Positions 36,801 to 40,357 of a stretch of 64,000 bases of DNA are shown here, piece by piece (the stretch's first letter is position 1; the number at the start of each line of letters is the position of its first letter). The notes beneath the pieces are model-generated. The model was not told the DNA's origin and did no database searches. It was given only the letters and a program-made list of their open reading frames with translations. The DNA is from Antedon mediterranea. Lineage: Eukaryota > Echinodermata > Crinoidea > Comatulida > Antedonidae. The position numbers and the translations under genes were made by a program. Location: positions 11,175,312-11,239,311 of the forward strand of contig NC_092675.1 in the NCBI RefSeq assembly GCF_964355755.1, read 5' to 3'.

Positions 36801-38454
36801 AATATTTATTTATTTTACTTACTCTGGACGCACCTTCATTCAAGAAGTGTGCCACTGTTTCAAAAGTGTAGCTTCCAAATAATTATTATATTATATGTAA
36901 AAAAAGTGGAGTAAAGTTACTTTAGGTAACTAATTATAAAAGGCATTCATTTTAAATGTGTTATAATTATAGCTAATTCTTTATTTTGTTATTTACTTCA
37001 TTAATATATTAGCTTTTTACTATATTAGCTTTTTACTATATTAATATTAGCAAGGAGTTATTTAATTACTTATGTGTACACATTGAGAATACCATAGATA
37101 TATTATATTGAAAATATCTCTATGAGAATCCCTACCAACTGTACTATCTTCAGACTAGCCAGCAAGTTTGGAATAGCCAACATGCATTTGAACAGTGGGG
37201 TGTGTGTAATAATTAGAATAGCCACAAGGATATCTCAGAAAAATTTGATATTTTATCATAACTTTTGAACTACTGGACAGATTTTTTTGCAAAAAAATCT
37301 ATAATAATTCTTCAAAAAATGCAAGTCTATAGCAATCAACTTAATAACGAAAAAGTTATTGTGAATATTACTGAAATTGTGTTCAGGCAGAATGAGTTTA
37401 TATCACACTTCCTGTTCACCAAGATAAATTAATCAGATACGATTTTAATCCTTTTTTTCCACTTTGACTGGTGACTCTACTTGTAAACCCCGGTTATACA
37501 ATAGACTTCAATTTCTTCAAGTTAAATTTGTAATTAAATGTCTCTACGTAGATTTTTTGGTTGATGGTGCATTGTTGCCCACACCAGTTTCTCGTAGAAA
37601 TTATAAATTAGTTTTTAGGCATATGGGTTCTCGTACCAATGCATTTTACCACTCTACTTTTGTTTCTTTTCCGAGGTTGTGGGATTCCCTCCCGATTGAA
37701 GTGACTGATTTGTGCCTTTTTGGTTCCTTTAAGTTTTTCCCGGCCTTATTTAATGTCTTTTGCTGTTAACTTGTTGTTTTTGACTGCACCAGAAGGAGAG
37801 TACTCACATAGTGACTTGGTCACTTTTCTACAATCCGCCAGACTGGTGTCAGTTTTCTTGTGTTTGTATTTTTGATTGTATTATATGTTTTATATGTCTT
37901 CTGGAAAATAAATGAATTGAATTGAATTGAATTCTACCCCAAGTGAAATGTTTTAGCCAAAAAAGTGCAATTCGGTAACCAAAAAGTCAACCTGTACGTA
38001 TACATACAGGCTTTGCGTTCTGGGACAGTAAATCAATGAATATTGTCTTGTTGATGAACATCCTTCCAGAGATTCAAAGTAAAAGCCCATAGACAGTTCA
38101 CTAGAAAAAAAAATTACTCAATGCTGTAACTGTTGAGTGAATGTCGGTTGTCATATTGTTACCTAATTAACCATGTTTTGTCCGAATTTCATCCACGGAA
38201 AAACAGTGTGGGTATGGTACATCTGTCCTGGATGGTACATCTGTCCTGGATGGTACTGTATTTGTAGCCAGATCTTAAGTCTGCTTCTGGTGAAGATTTG
38301 TGTCATAATCCTGGTAAAAATATGATATATATAGCTTTTTATTGACAAAAAGTTTGTTTTGTTTTTTTCTTTTAGATTGGAAAAGTCCGAGATTCAAGTA
38401 GACGAGGCTATCTTTATTTTAAAATTGTACTTAGAATATAGCAAAAGCTGTTGA
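3710..38454 (+). CDS. POLR3C: DNA-directed RNA polymerase III subunit RPC3 (ten exons, complete)
   Basis: Encodes the Pol III-specific subunit RPC3 (human RPC62/POLR3C). In the RPC3-RPC6-RPC7 subcomplex it helps open promoter DNA and initiate transcription of tRNA, 5S and U6 genes; the complex also senses cytosolic AT-rich DNA. Coding exons: 3710-3856, 23448-23703, 23816-23998, 24416-24492, 24887-24991, 25606-25779, 32394-32445, 32690-33053, 33443-33592, 38376-38454. All introns are GT-AG and every phase agrees, giving 1,587 nt and 528 residues, close to the 534 of the human protein. The winged-helix start (LGSLLIKDHYGEVVEKV), a basic linker, GIYWGVNFDRFHQYMRDQ, SGGGMYVV, EQKQIEDFALIPAKEAKEML and SEIQVDEAIF are all family hallmarks. 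Intron 1 is 19.6 kb and intron 6 is 6.6 kb, both swollen by transposons. It converges with the TTLL gene. Confidence 0.97.
3957..4215. repeat. Dispersed repeat with TA-rich hairpin; hairpin at 4332-4351 follows
   Basis: Contains GCCCGAAAGCTCTGCTAACT and CATTGAGATCCAGCCACTGA, both also present at 60765-61190 (two copies); a shorter relative lies at 57165-57260. Alternating TA tracts and inverted copies of GCAGGCAAAGAAC near 3930 and 4160 make the block foldable. Just downstream, AAGCCCATG and CATGGGCTT at 4332-4351 form a small perfect hairpin flanked by A and T runs. Confidence 0.8.
5040..6078. mobile_element. TIR element nested in the dispersed repeat
   Basis: The 18-bp terminal inverted repeats GTGTACATCCCCATTAGA (left) and its complement with one mismatch (6061-6078) bound 1,039 bp that interrupt repeat copy B. 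It contains a further insertion at 5121-5825. The small frames at 5357-5656 were not recognised as a transposase. Confidence 0.65.
5121..5825. mobile_element. PIF/Harbinger-like non-autonomous element
   Basis: Imperfect inverted ends AGGTCGTGTTCGTACGGTGG and GGCCTGTTCGTAGGGGTT (right end, complemented) are flanked by CCT on both sides (5118-5120, 5826-5828). A 3-bp duplication and this TIR style fit PIF/Harbinger, but no nuclease frame is present. It is the innermost of three nested repeats. Confidence 0.5.
6131..7066. other. 5' flank of the transposase-like pseudogene with subterminal motifs
   Basis: No gene. Copies of the motif TCATCTCCGTCA, in both orientations, occur near 6512, 6750 and 6790-6820. 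The same motif recurs at 22545-22790 on the far side of the transposase-like gene, so these may be subterminal repeats of one old transposon. Confidence 0.45.
7067..7375 (+). pseudogene. Transposase-like gene, 5' part (DFSENY family), broken
   Basis: Opens with MALTAGERAKKYRDRLK and a long Lys/Arg-rich segment (about 70 residues) typical of the N-terminus of a repeat-associated protein family common in marine invertebrates and fish. The frame runs to 7315 but the homologous reading (proline-rich, PPTPG) shifts near 7280, so a frameshift is present. It is cut at 7375 by the LTR retrotransposon and resumes at 16672. The element superfamily is not named here because I could not assign it with certainty. 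Confidence 0.7.
7376..7699 (+). repeat. 5' LTR (324 bp)
   Basis: Nearly identical to 16347-16667 apart from a few substitutions and small indels (for example TATAATAATTG versus TATAATTTG). Terminal TG and CA dinucleotides are present. Confidence 0.93.
8142..9966 (+). pseudogene. Integrase region of the LTR retrotransposon, frameshifted
   Basis: The first frame (8142-8657) is Gln/Asn/Thr-rich and unassigned, perhaps the end of an upstream pol segment. From 8629 follow an HHCC zinc domain (HDSLLASHQG ... CSRCQQIK), then the rve core with D in SRDFKSMP and D in LITDAGSS (9235). The third acidic residue lies in QVERH near 9345, in another frame. Frameshifts occur near 9290 and 9380 and again near 9640. 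From 9643 the C-terminal DNA-binding region is readable (LQAKWIGPF, FNYNRLQPAF). The frame is then cut by the DIRS insertion at 9937. Confidence 0.8.
9952..10108 (+). repeat. DIRS left inverted terminal repeat
   Basis: 157 bp beginning TGCTTACCTGGATAAACCCG; I see no difference from the reverse complement of 15217-15373. Confidence 0.93.
10505..12109 (+). CDS. DIRS ORF1, gag-like protein (534 aa)
   Basis: Presumed structural protein that packages the element RNA. The N-terminus carries closely spaced cysteines (CIQCRGPR, CVSCRTCSQSDPCEVC), suggesting a zinc-binding fold. A Pro/Ala-rich stretch follows (residues about 90-180), then a region of about 250 residues resembling the conserved part of DIRS gag-like proteins. 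The C-terminus is very Arg-rich (SRGRSGPSR, GRTARGRAGR, FARRR), fitting nucleic-acid binding. The frame is uninterrupted and its TGA overlaps the beginning of the RT frame, so RT expression probably depends on reinitiation or a frameshift there. Confidence 0.85.
   Translation: MPKQECIQCRGPRATLKWDRHMRCVSCRTCSQSDPCEVCVRWTPAKFASLPRPAGRVIEEKAVAIAPQEERATVMDVLAENVPREEVPVVLAAPAHEAEAGSAPVPAAAAGFPDTELSPAIIQAIAAAVRAAPRDEPAVFPQPRPPIPYIPVPPPQTPLSYSEGPSMEEGYTSDRTMLTISDVERAAELRRPGEEGLQALVNKILPAVLEYLGIEYAFREPKPTPSTKRFSTFGVRTPLHKVTTCPVVPLDPELVNRVDAIARETSTRRPAPNILSCAFPVPRAQFDRYIVAPGVPDAAKDRVREDQGLEAGKTTYLAPTAAKTEDTLLTIDRAARETLRVTSVSGYLLSFLADPDHPREFDTEVIALLQQITGLIADQQAFVSLTSAAARRINVLQSTDITPAHYRRFTASESLGAKDLFFGSFAQKEDKWAREREARRETRARFPQKRRASRGRSGPSRPPPPLPAPVPPQSQPQSSNAPPARPDTQASTSRARTPYGNNSYRYGRTARGRAGRSGATQKSGRRPGAFARRR
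12118..14100 (+). CDS. DIRS reverse transcriptase / RNase H / methyltransferase-like polyprotein
   Basis: Copies element RNA into DNA. The first in-frame ATG is at 12118, though the open frame begins a few codons earlier, overlapping the ORF1 stop. The RT palm has SIDLKDAYFHVPI and the catalytic FMYLDDWLVV (about 12720-12750). RNase H follows with ETDASETGWGG, LLELWAVERTL, HSDNSTVVAYINRQGG and NVVADALSRQ, giving the expected acidic residues. The distal part (13640-13900; IDLFATSDNTQ, WAVDGLSIHW, WAYAFPP) matches the methyltransferase-like domain found in DIRS-type elements. No stop interrupts it. The last 112 nt overlap the recombinase frame. Confidence 0.93.
   Translation: MRPSPERRAGGGSPKTVRPSVGDPVGGQVGSLHNQKRLFHRIHEPRSTRIPPEPHMRRALLDGLSTLLQKGAVEEIDAQCTVSGHESTVFLTEKKTGDWRPILNLRSLNKRFIHPQRFRMETISSILLGLKHGDWAASIDLKDAYFHVPIAEADQRWLRFRILDRLYQFVALPFGLSTAPRVFTRIVRTLASFFHKHGIRVFMYLDDWLVVAQSKDRLMSSLQYVLLVTEQAGFIVNREKSCLVPTQSPLYLGAQINLVTGLASPSQQRIASAMSAVRNLISAHAPTAYEWLRALGCLASFVALVPYCRLRMRPLQLHLLAHYRPHLDSLHKVVLSNTFIQTHLEWWLVEGRLTVGMPIQKSLPDVRIETDASETGWGGCSKALRASGLWTAEEARSHINLLELWAVERTLKALRHHVAGRHVLIHSDNSTVVAYINRQGGTKSPTFCYHLWTLMLWCIDNNIMLSAAHIAGSLNVVADALSRQTLCPTEWRLLPSIAALIFDHFGRPHIDLFATSDNTQLPTFCTRFRDARAWAVDGLSIHWDGLWAYAFPPISLIPNVLTRIQRHPCRVLLIAPGWARQAWYPLLLDLLYDHPLRLPDRVDLLTQGRAQFPLRNLQSLRLTVWPLSGISSETQAFQMALPPSRRNLVGNLLLPSTIAD
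13989..15017 (+). CDS. DIRS tyrosine recombinase (about 342 aa)
   Basis: Integrates the circular DNA form, replacing the DDE integrase of LTR elements. The open frame extends far upstream, but before 13989 it is only the alternate frame of RT, so the ATG at 13989 is the probable start. An N-terminal SAM-like core-binding domain (LTVYNSRLKHFFTWCRRQQV, YESGLQVRTILGYRSAIGAI) precedes the catalytic domain with R in CKRRGELHALS, H and R in MHQVRAVSTL and the nucleophile Y in TSHYLSDIS. All key residues are present, so activity is plausible. Confidence 0.93.
   Translation: MAIVRDQLRDSGIPDGPAALTAKSRRESTLTVYNSRLKHFFTWCRRQQVEPGSITLGQVCAFLHYLYESGLQVRTILGYRSAIGAITPTLKDGSSISSSPVITQLIRGMFRERPPVKVLIPRWDVNVVLAALTRPPFEPMSKATLYNVSLKTAFLLALASCKRRGELHALSLEPGHVRFERAGGRLVFRKDFLAKTQTLKFLPPAVFVPTITSFSAADGDKLWCPVRALKWYIHHTKTIRDGVSHLFVASVPPYRAAAKATIARWVVATIQDAYTSSDTPPPAHMHQVRAVSTLWALFSGVPVADIMEAAWWRTQSTFTSHYLSDISANVAPVATAILKPRL
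15085..15182 (+). repeat. DIRS internal complementary region
   Basis: 15085-15128 is the reverse complement of 9937-9980 (left terminus). 15129-15182 is the reverse complement of 15357-15410 (right terminus). This is the template thought to guide joining of element ends into a circle during reverse transcription. Confidence 0.92.
15217..15373 (-). repeat. DIRS right inverted terminal repeat
   Basis: Mirror copy of 9952-10108, ending GGGTTTATCCAGGTAAGCA. A further 37 bp to 15410 belong to the element but not to the repeat. Confidence 0.93.
15411..15834 (+). pseudogene. LTR retrotransposon frame resuming after the DIRS insertion
   Basis: The open frame ending at 15824 (GSPRKYVRKIYGS then stop) is the continuation of the frame cut at 9936: removing 9937-15410 would leave the two parts in the same frame. 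The product is an unassigned C-terminal extension of integrase (acidic Glu/Asp-rich start, then a basic end). A short hydrophobic frame (16088-16306, Phe/Met-rich) follows before the 3' LTR and is not recognised. Confidence 0.6.
16347..16667 (+). repeat. 3' LTR (321 bp)
   Basis: Partner of 7376-7699. The preceding GGGGGA is the likely polypurine tract; CTAG at 16668-16671 completes the target duplication. Confidence 0.93.
16672..18520 (+). pseudogene. Transposase-like gene, 3' part (DFSENY family), multiply frameshifted
   Basis: Continues the gene cut at 7375. In order: a basic coiled coil (16680-16795; VENQLDSQKKLVEKWKKR), a conserved block (16930-17160; RREVKKQKLLLNDYL, FCKLKPWWVVKPT), a Cys-containing segment near 17265-17290, then VIVHIDFSENYGCKYSTEIQ and HFGGSHQQASLHTGVY (17550-17670). 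After a frameshift near 17665 comes ISDCTRHDPSGIWGHL and HFVSDGPTTQYKNK (17795-17840). A second frameshift puts HGKGAPDGVGGVLKR at 17898-17942 in another frame. A stop lies at 17210 and more follow. The DFSENY and SDGPTTQY aspartates suggest a DDE-type nuclease, which is an inference. Confidence 0.75.
18771..19059. mobile_element. MITE with TTAA target duplication
   Basis: 289 bp bounded by TTAA at 18767-18770 and 19060-19063. Ends are inverted: AGATGTATTGTCCCCCTGAA at left, and complement of GGGGACAATACAACT at right. TTAA duplication is typical of piggyBac and Kolobok elements. A degenerate relative lies at 38698-38996. Confidence 0.8.
19064..19733. other. AT-rich intronic stretch
   Basis: No gene, RNA or repeat family recognised. 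TA-rich tracts near 19170-19210 and 19250. Confidence 0.5.
19736..20482. mobile_element. TIR transposon with TA target, non-autonomous
   Basis: 747 bp with inverted ends CCGTAGTTCCCCGGGTATAA (left) and its near-complement GGTATTATACCCGAGGAACTACGG-like right end, flanked by TA on both sides. The right end carries the GGTGGGATTATACCCGAG motif twice. The TA duplication fits Tc1/mariner/pogo-type elements. Frame 20040-20276 is unrecognised. A fragment of the same family sits at 24531-24600. Confidence 0.7.
20870..21760 (-). pseudogene. L1/Tx1-like LINE fragment (ORF2 C-terminal part)
   Basis: On the minus strand the translated fragments read like the end of an L1-type ORF2: LWENKRILSDGKSLYF near 21570, an AIPIEWKEVLARP-type linker near 21430, VKWETEFF near 21285, then a Cys/His knuckle (CDRCKNVIENKEHML near 21110) and WFDIVTGSKDKL near 20950. 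Several stops and frameshifts break it. The right end runs into the tandem duplication at 21681-22335. It is a decayed copy and cannot be active. Confidence 0.6.
21681..22335. repeat. Tandem duplication, 328-bp unit
   Basis: 21681-22002 recurs at 22009-22335 with only a few differences (for example an extra TTACTG). Both units contain CAGGAGGATGACTCATTAAG. High identity indicates a recent duplication. Confidence 0.92.
22401..22735. repeat. Tandem duplication, 170-bp unit
   Basis: Two diverged units, each containing TTTGATCGCAATTTTACCT and ending in TGTCATTTCCGTCACAT. A further TCATCTCCGTCACATT follows at 22765-22780. Confidence 0.85.
23030..23390. repeat. Copy C of the 42785-44345 repeat family, 3' part
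   Basis: Matches 43881-44120 (TTTTTCAAGATGGACATCCA, TATATACCATCGAGTAA). Its last part (GATGGGCTTCTTTTCAAGAT) matches 4365-4390, giving the boundary of copy B. Confidence 0.78.
23448..23703 (+). CDS. POLR3C: POLR3C exon 2
   Basis: Begins VKKALTVVIQLGHV and carries the rest of the first winged helix and most of the second (RYPSYIYCAKSLYGDAGELI, MLMSEVVSKVWQRL). Donor GTATGT after GTTGTTGAAC, phase 1. Confidence 0.95.
23816..23998 (+). CDS. POLR3C: POLR3C exon 3
   Basis: Enters in phase 1 after TTTTATCAG. Encodes VDLISTHFLQRAPAV, then a low-conservation acidic linker. The donor is GTAAGA, directly after CCAGATA; phase 1. Confidence 0.9.
24416..24492 (+). CDS. POLR3C: POLR3C exon 4
   Basis: Short exon encoding a Lys/Arg-rich linker (RKRKLSETGADENPLKKKKT) comparable to the basic linker of RPC3 proteins. 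Acceptor TTTTTTAG, donor GTACCA. Confidence 0.85.
24531..24600. repeat. Fragment of the 19736-20482 transposon family
   Basis: AATTTGGAGGTGAGACTATGCCCAGAGATTCC-type sequence aligns with 19785-19820; it is an isolated diverged end inside intron 4. Confidence 0.5.
24887..24991 (+). CDS. POLR3C: POLR3C exon 5
   Basis: 35 codons including GIYWGVNFDRFHQYMRDQV, one of the most conserved RPC3 segments. Phase 0 at both ends. Confidence 0.95.
25606..25779 (+). CDS. POLR3C: POLR3C exon 6
   Basis: 58 codons starting NAAMIVQTMLRISEVTTSCL and containing TNEIFEALPKEP; third winged-helix region. Donor GTGAGT opens the 6.6-kb intron 6. Confidence 0.95.
25893..26105. repeat. Satellite array, 25-bp unit, first block
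   Basis: Repeats of GGTTTCAATACTATACATGA plus TTTCA, with a 24-bp variant in which CAATACT is replaced by CTTACT. Continues at 27646-28363 and 30208-30300 after two insertions. Confidence 0.93.
26112..27639 (-). mobile_element. DNA transposon remnant carrying a transposase 5' end
   Basis: 1,528 bp with inverted ends CAGACCTCCCAACT and AGTTGGGAGGTCTG, flanked by ATACAT at 26106-26111 and 27640-27645 (a 6-bp duplication, although the target is itself repetitive). It carries the first exons of a minus-strand transposase-like gene (26385-27032) but no catalytic domain, so it is an internally deleted derivative. TAGGCCTA clusters occur at 26580-26780. Confidence 0.8.
26385..27032 (-). pseudogene. 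N-terminal exons of a zinc-finger transposase, truncated
   Basis: Minus strand, two exons. Exon 1 runs from the ATG at 27032 to 26880 (MQQSSNQSSQ, then LTFNISHGGRNDVQKHVS, donor GTAAGT). Exon 2 runs 26508-26385 (TKKHEKVARAVNQ, then DPIAEKVINAEVLYTDRI and a stop). The Cys ... HGGxxDVxxHxxxxKH arrangement is a degenerate zinc finger of a family found at the N-terminus of many invertebrate transposase-like proteins; one expected Cys is not seen. The catalytic part is absent. Confidence 0.55.
27646..28363. repeat. Satellite array, 25-bp unit, main block
   Basis: About 29 head-to-tail copies of the 25-bp unit (ACTATACATGATTTCAGGTT core). Two unit types, CAATACT and CTTACT, alternate in a higher-order pattern that itself recurs (compare 27740-27830 with 27860-27960). 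Confidence 0.95.
28364..30201. mobile_element. Palindromic element with minisatellite arms
   Basis: Inserted in the 25-bp satellite array. The left arm (28364-28730) is about 23 copies of TAGGACAATTACCCCC-like 15-16-mers; the right arm (29985-30201) is about 13 copies in inverse orientation. ATACAT flanks both sides. The interior (28746-29510) has no recognisable gene and encloses the smaller fold-back at 29515-29990. Confidence 0.8.
29515..29990. repeat. Fold-back pair inside the minisatellite-armed element
   Basis: 29515-29625 (TCCAACTGCTATGCCCCTAG ... CTTGTAAAACTTACTGAACTT) is the imperfect reverse complement of 29880-29990, leaving a loop of about 255 bp. Confidence 0.8.
30208..30300. 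repeat. Satellite array, 25-bp unit, last block
   Basis: About four units, one with a duplicated ATGATTAC, beyond the right edge of the palindromic element. Confidence 0.9.
30342..30405 (-). repeat. Terminal piece of the 42785-44345 repeat family
   Basis: GGCCATATACATGGCTGC is the complement of 44328-44345. TAGTGTTTACCGACC and ACCGACCGACATATTGAG are the complement of 42782-42830. The two ends of the family are joined here with the middle missing. Confidence 0.65.
30417..32330. mobile_element. Long-TIR fold-back element
   Basis: The left arm (30417-about 30780) and right arm (about 31970-32330) are inverted copies of about 360 bp; outer tips read AGTTGGGGAGCCAG and, complemented, AGTTAGGGAGCCAG. 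Shared segments include AGGGGCCAAAAGGTCAATAT and AACTACTGGGTGTATTGGAA. A further internal copy of part of the arm lies at 30930-31140. No transposase was recognised. Confidence 0.8.
32394..32445 (+). CDS. POLR3C: POLR3C exon 7
   Basis: Encodes TEFVSKYSTSGGGMYVV; acceptor CTTTCAG, donor GTATCC; phase 1. The Gly triplet is conserved in RPC3. Confidence 0.92.
32690..33053 (+). CDS. POLR3C: POLR3C exon 8
   Basis: Largest exon. Contains ASLGSTVQERFGQKSYRIFK, EQKQIEDFALIPAKEAKEML and the strongly conserved QEIPRTPDHAPSRTFFLFNV; fourth winged-helix region. Donor GTAAGT after AACAA, phase 2. Confidence 0.96.
33443..33592 (+). CDS. POLR3C: POLR3C exon 9
   Basis: Encodes VIEKSQRVEAIAASLQSAGA and EIEDMITPAEAAQLK, the start of the C-terminal coiled coil. 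Phase 2 on both sides. Confidence 0.95.
34190..34940 (+). pseudogene. Non-LTR retrotransposon RT fragment
   Basis: Starts inside the palm domain (AFDRVSHPILLDKLHKYG), continues VTSGVPQGSMLGPILFNMYI and the catalytic QYADDTVLY, then LNPGKCKVMEITR and the KYLGVTLTSDLKW thumb block. This order is typical of CR1/Jockey-like LINEs. The 5' half (endonuclease, RT start) is missing, as is usual for 5'-truncated copies. It stops at 34938, just before an insertion, and the C-terminal part resumes at 37476. Confidence 0.85.
34958..37475. mobile_element. Probable TIR element splitting the LINE
   Basis: GTCACCAGTCAAA at 34958-34970 and its exact complement at 37463-37475 bound about 2.5 kb lying between the RT and C-terminal parts of one LINE. 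The interior has the 35363-35588 tandem repeat and no recognised gene. No target duplication was identified, so the call is tentative. Confidence 0.45.
35363..35588. repeat. Tandem repeat, three units of about 70-79 bp
   Basis: Each unit starts GTAAAGTTTAGCAGGCTAAC and contains GAGAGTTTGCGGACGCAAAG. The middle of each unit holds a short inverted pair (CTCTC ... GAGAG). Confidence 0.9.
37476..37935 (+). pseudogene. LINE C-terminus and 3' tail
   Basis: Frame 37476-37769 (RLYNRLQFLQVKFVIKC, GSRTNAFYHSTFVSFPRLWDSLP) is the C-terminal block of a CR1/Jockey-like ORF2. The 3' end has AATAAA at 37907 and a tail of four GAATT units, typical of LINEs that end in a short microsatellite. Confidence 0.75.
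38376..38454 (+). CDS. POLR3C: POLR3C exon 10 (terminal)
   Basis: Acceptor TTCTTTTAG. Encodes LEKSEIQVDEAIFILKLYLE and ends in TGA after SKSC. Matches the C-terminal helix of RPC3. Confidence 0.95.
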
Positions 38455-38530
38455 ACTAAAAAAAACAACAAAAATAACACATAATTTGCACTCATATAAC
38501 TTGTAAGTTTATTGATGACAACTTGACAAA

Positions 38531-38536
38531 AATAAA
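38531..38536 (+). other. Candidate POLR3C polyadenylation signal
   Basis: AATAAA 77 nt after the stop codon, within an A-rich 3' UTR. Confidence 0.4.
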
Positions 38537-38697
38537 TAACACAAGTATTTTATTTGCATTCAATTGTATTTTTGGTCCGATATAGCAAGCAACAGACGCA
38601 CAAAAAATAAAGTATTCACACTGCATTACAACTTATTATTGGGTTAGAGGCAAAGATAATATAAACACACTGTTTCACAGATACCACATACCATTAA

Positions 38698-38996
38698 AAA
38701 GATATACTGTCCCCCTGAAAATATAATTAACATTTTGTTTGTTGAATACTGTATGCCATTTTAATGTCACATATACTTTATTCACTTTGAACAAAAATTG
38801 GATCGAAAAAAGAAAAAAAATACAGTATTTACCTGAAATTTTGTAAGCAAAAAATAGTCACACAATTGGCTGCCAGCCAGCTTATTTTGTCAAGTGAGAA
38901 CATTAATATTATTATTTTGCTACAATATGATTGACTAAAAAATGGCCTATTCAAAGTTTGAATTATTAATCTTCATGTTTTTGTGAGACAACATTT
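38698..38996. mobile_element. Diverged copy of the TTAA MITE
   Basis: Begins after TTAA with GATATACTGTCCCCCTGAAA and follows 18771-19059 almost throughout, including CATTTTAATGT and TTAATCTTCATGTTTTT. The right TIR is degraded. Confidence 0.75.
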
Positions 38997-39399
38997 AGTA
39001 TAAATTAATTATATAGTATTCAGAACACACAAAATATACTAAAACACTGGACCTATACTCATTTGTCATAACTGCATATTATTTGAAGAATTTCAGACAA
39101 AATACATTATCGTATATACTCTAGTATGTTAAAGTATGGTGAATGTGTCCTGAATTGATTTTAGCTGCGATTTTATGGCCCTGGCATGTATTTTGTAAAA
39201 TCTCACTTAATTATATATTCACAACCATCATTATAATTGTACACAATTCATTATTTATAAATGTCACAATTGACACATTTTAGGTAGCACATTTACTACA
39301 TATTAACTTTGGTTTCTGAAGTTTTGGTTTGCTTGGTTTGAATAAAAAAATATTTTAAATTATTCAGTGTTACATACTGCTAAAAATGACATAACATTA

Positions 39400-39830
39400 G
39401 GGAGGTTTCGCAACGCTACGAATACGTAATACATTTATGAAACTTTTGAGCTGATCCCCATTTCATATTCGTAAAGCGTATTTGTGTTGACGAATATCAC
39501 ATATCATATTCGTAACTACAAAACGAGTATAGTTTTTTATTATTTTCCACATTTTGCATTTGAATCAGAAATGATTCATGATTATAATATAATTATAGAT
39601 TTATTGAAAGTAATTTACTAAAATAACAAGTCGATTTTGATAAATAGCAGTTTTTAAAGTGCTCACTCGCTTTGATGTTACGCTAGGCCTAGGCAGCCAA
39701 GCAACACGTACCTGCTGCGCTTCGAATTTACCGCAGTCACATTTTTTTTTTAGATCGACGGCGCCCTCGATTTTTGCAGGCTTACGAAAACGAATACATG
39801 TGCGTGACGTATTTGTGGCAAAACCGCTCT
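39400..39830. mobile_element. TIR element in the intergenic gap
   Basis: Ends GGGAGGTTTCGCAACGCTAC and, complemented, AGAGCGGTTTTGCCACAAAT. Contains several CGAATA/TATTCG copies in both orientations, so it can fold. It lies between the two convergent genes. Superfamily uncertain (Harbinger-like by TIR style). Confidence 0.5.
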
Positions 39831-39972
39831 ATTGCTAATTGAAAAACACATACTACCAGGATTACATTTTAAAATATATTTTAAAAAACATTACAATCAA
39901 GGTCAATACAATTTGCAGAATTATCAAAGCACCTAGTTTAAATTAATCCAGATTTACTTCAAATTTACAAAG

Positions 39973-40208
39973 TTATGTACTGTTCATTGCTGATCAATGA
40001 TAGGCTGAATCTTGTCAGTTGAATTCAAATACTGTTCATCGCTGATAAATGATAGGCTGAATCTTGTCAGTTGAATTCAAATACTGTTCATTGCTGACCA
40101 ATGATAGGCTGAATCTTGTCAGTTGAATTTAAATACTGTTCATTGCTGATCAATGATGGGCTGAATCTTGTCAGTTGAATTTAAATACTGTTCATTGCTG
40201 ACCAATGG
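39973..40208. repeat. Minisatellite, 56-bp unit, four and a half copies
   Basis: Unit holds ACTGTTCATTGCTGATCAAT and AGGCTGAATCTTGTCAGTTG. It sits in the probable 3' UTR or downstream flank of the TTLL gene. Confidence 0.93.
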
Positions 40209-40315
40209 TCAAAACACCTCATGCTATCTTAAAGGCATCATTGTTTCAAATAGTCAGTTTGTTAGCTGTTACAGACACAGCATTTGAATTGATTAAATTG
40301 CAGTGAAAAGCTTCT

Positions 40316-40357
40316 TCAGCTTAGAACAACTGCTTGATGTTCACGTAATTCCAACTG
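40316..40357 (-). CDS. TTLL terminal exon
   Basis: Acceptor TTTATTACAG, then QLELREHQAVVLS and TGA. It follows SLRLK of the previous exon in phase 0. Short, but the split coiled sequence and the perfect phase support it. Confidence 0.75.
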   Translation of the reverse strand, partial: QLELREHQAVVLS

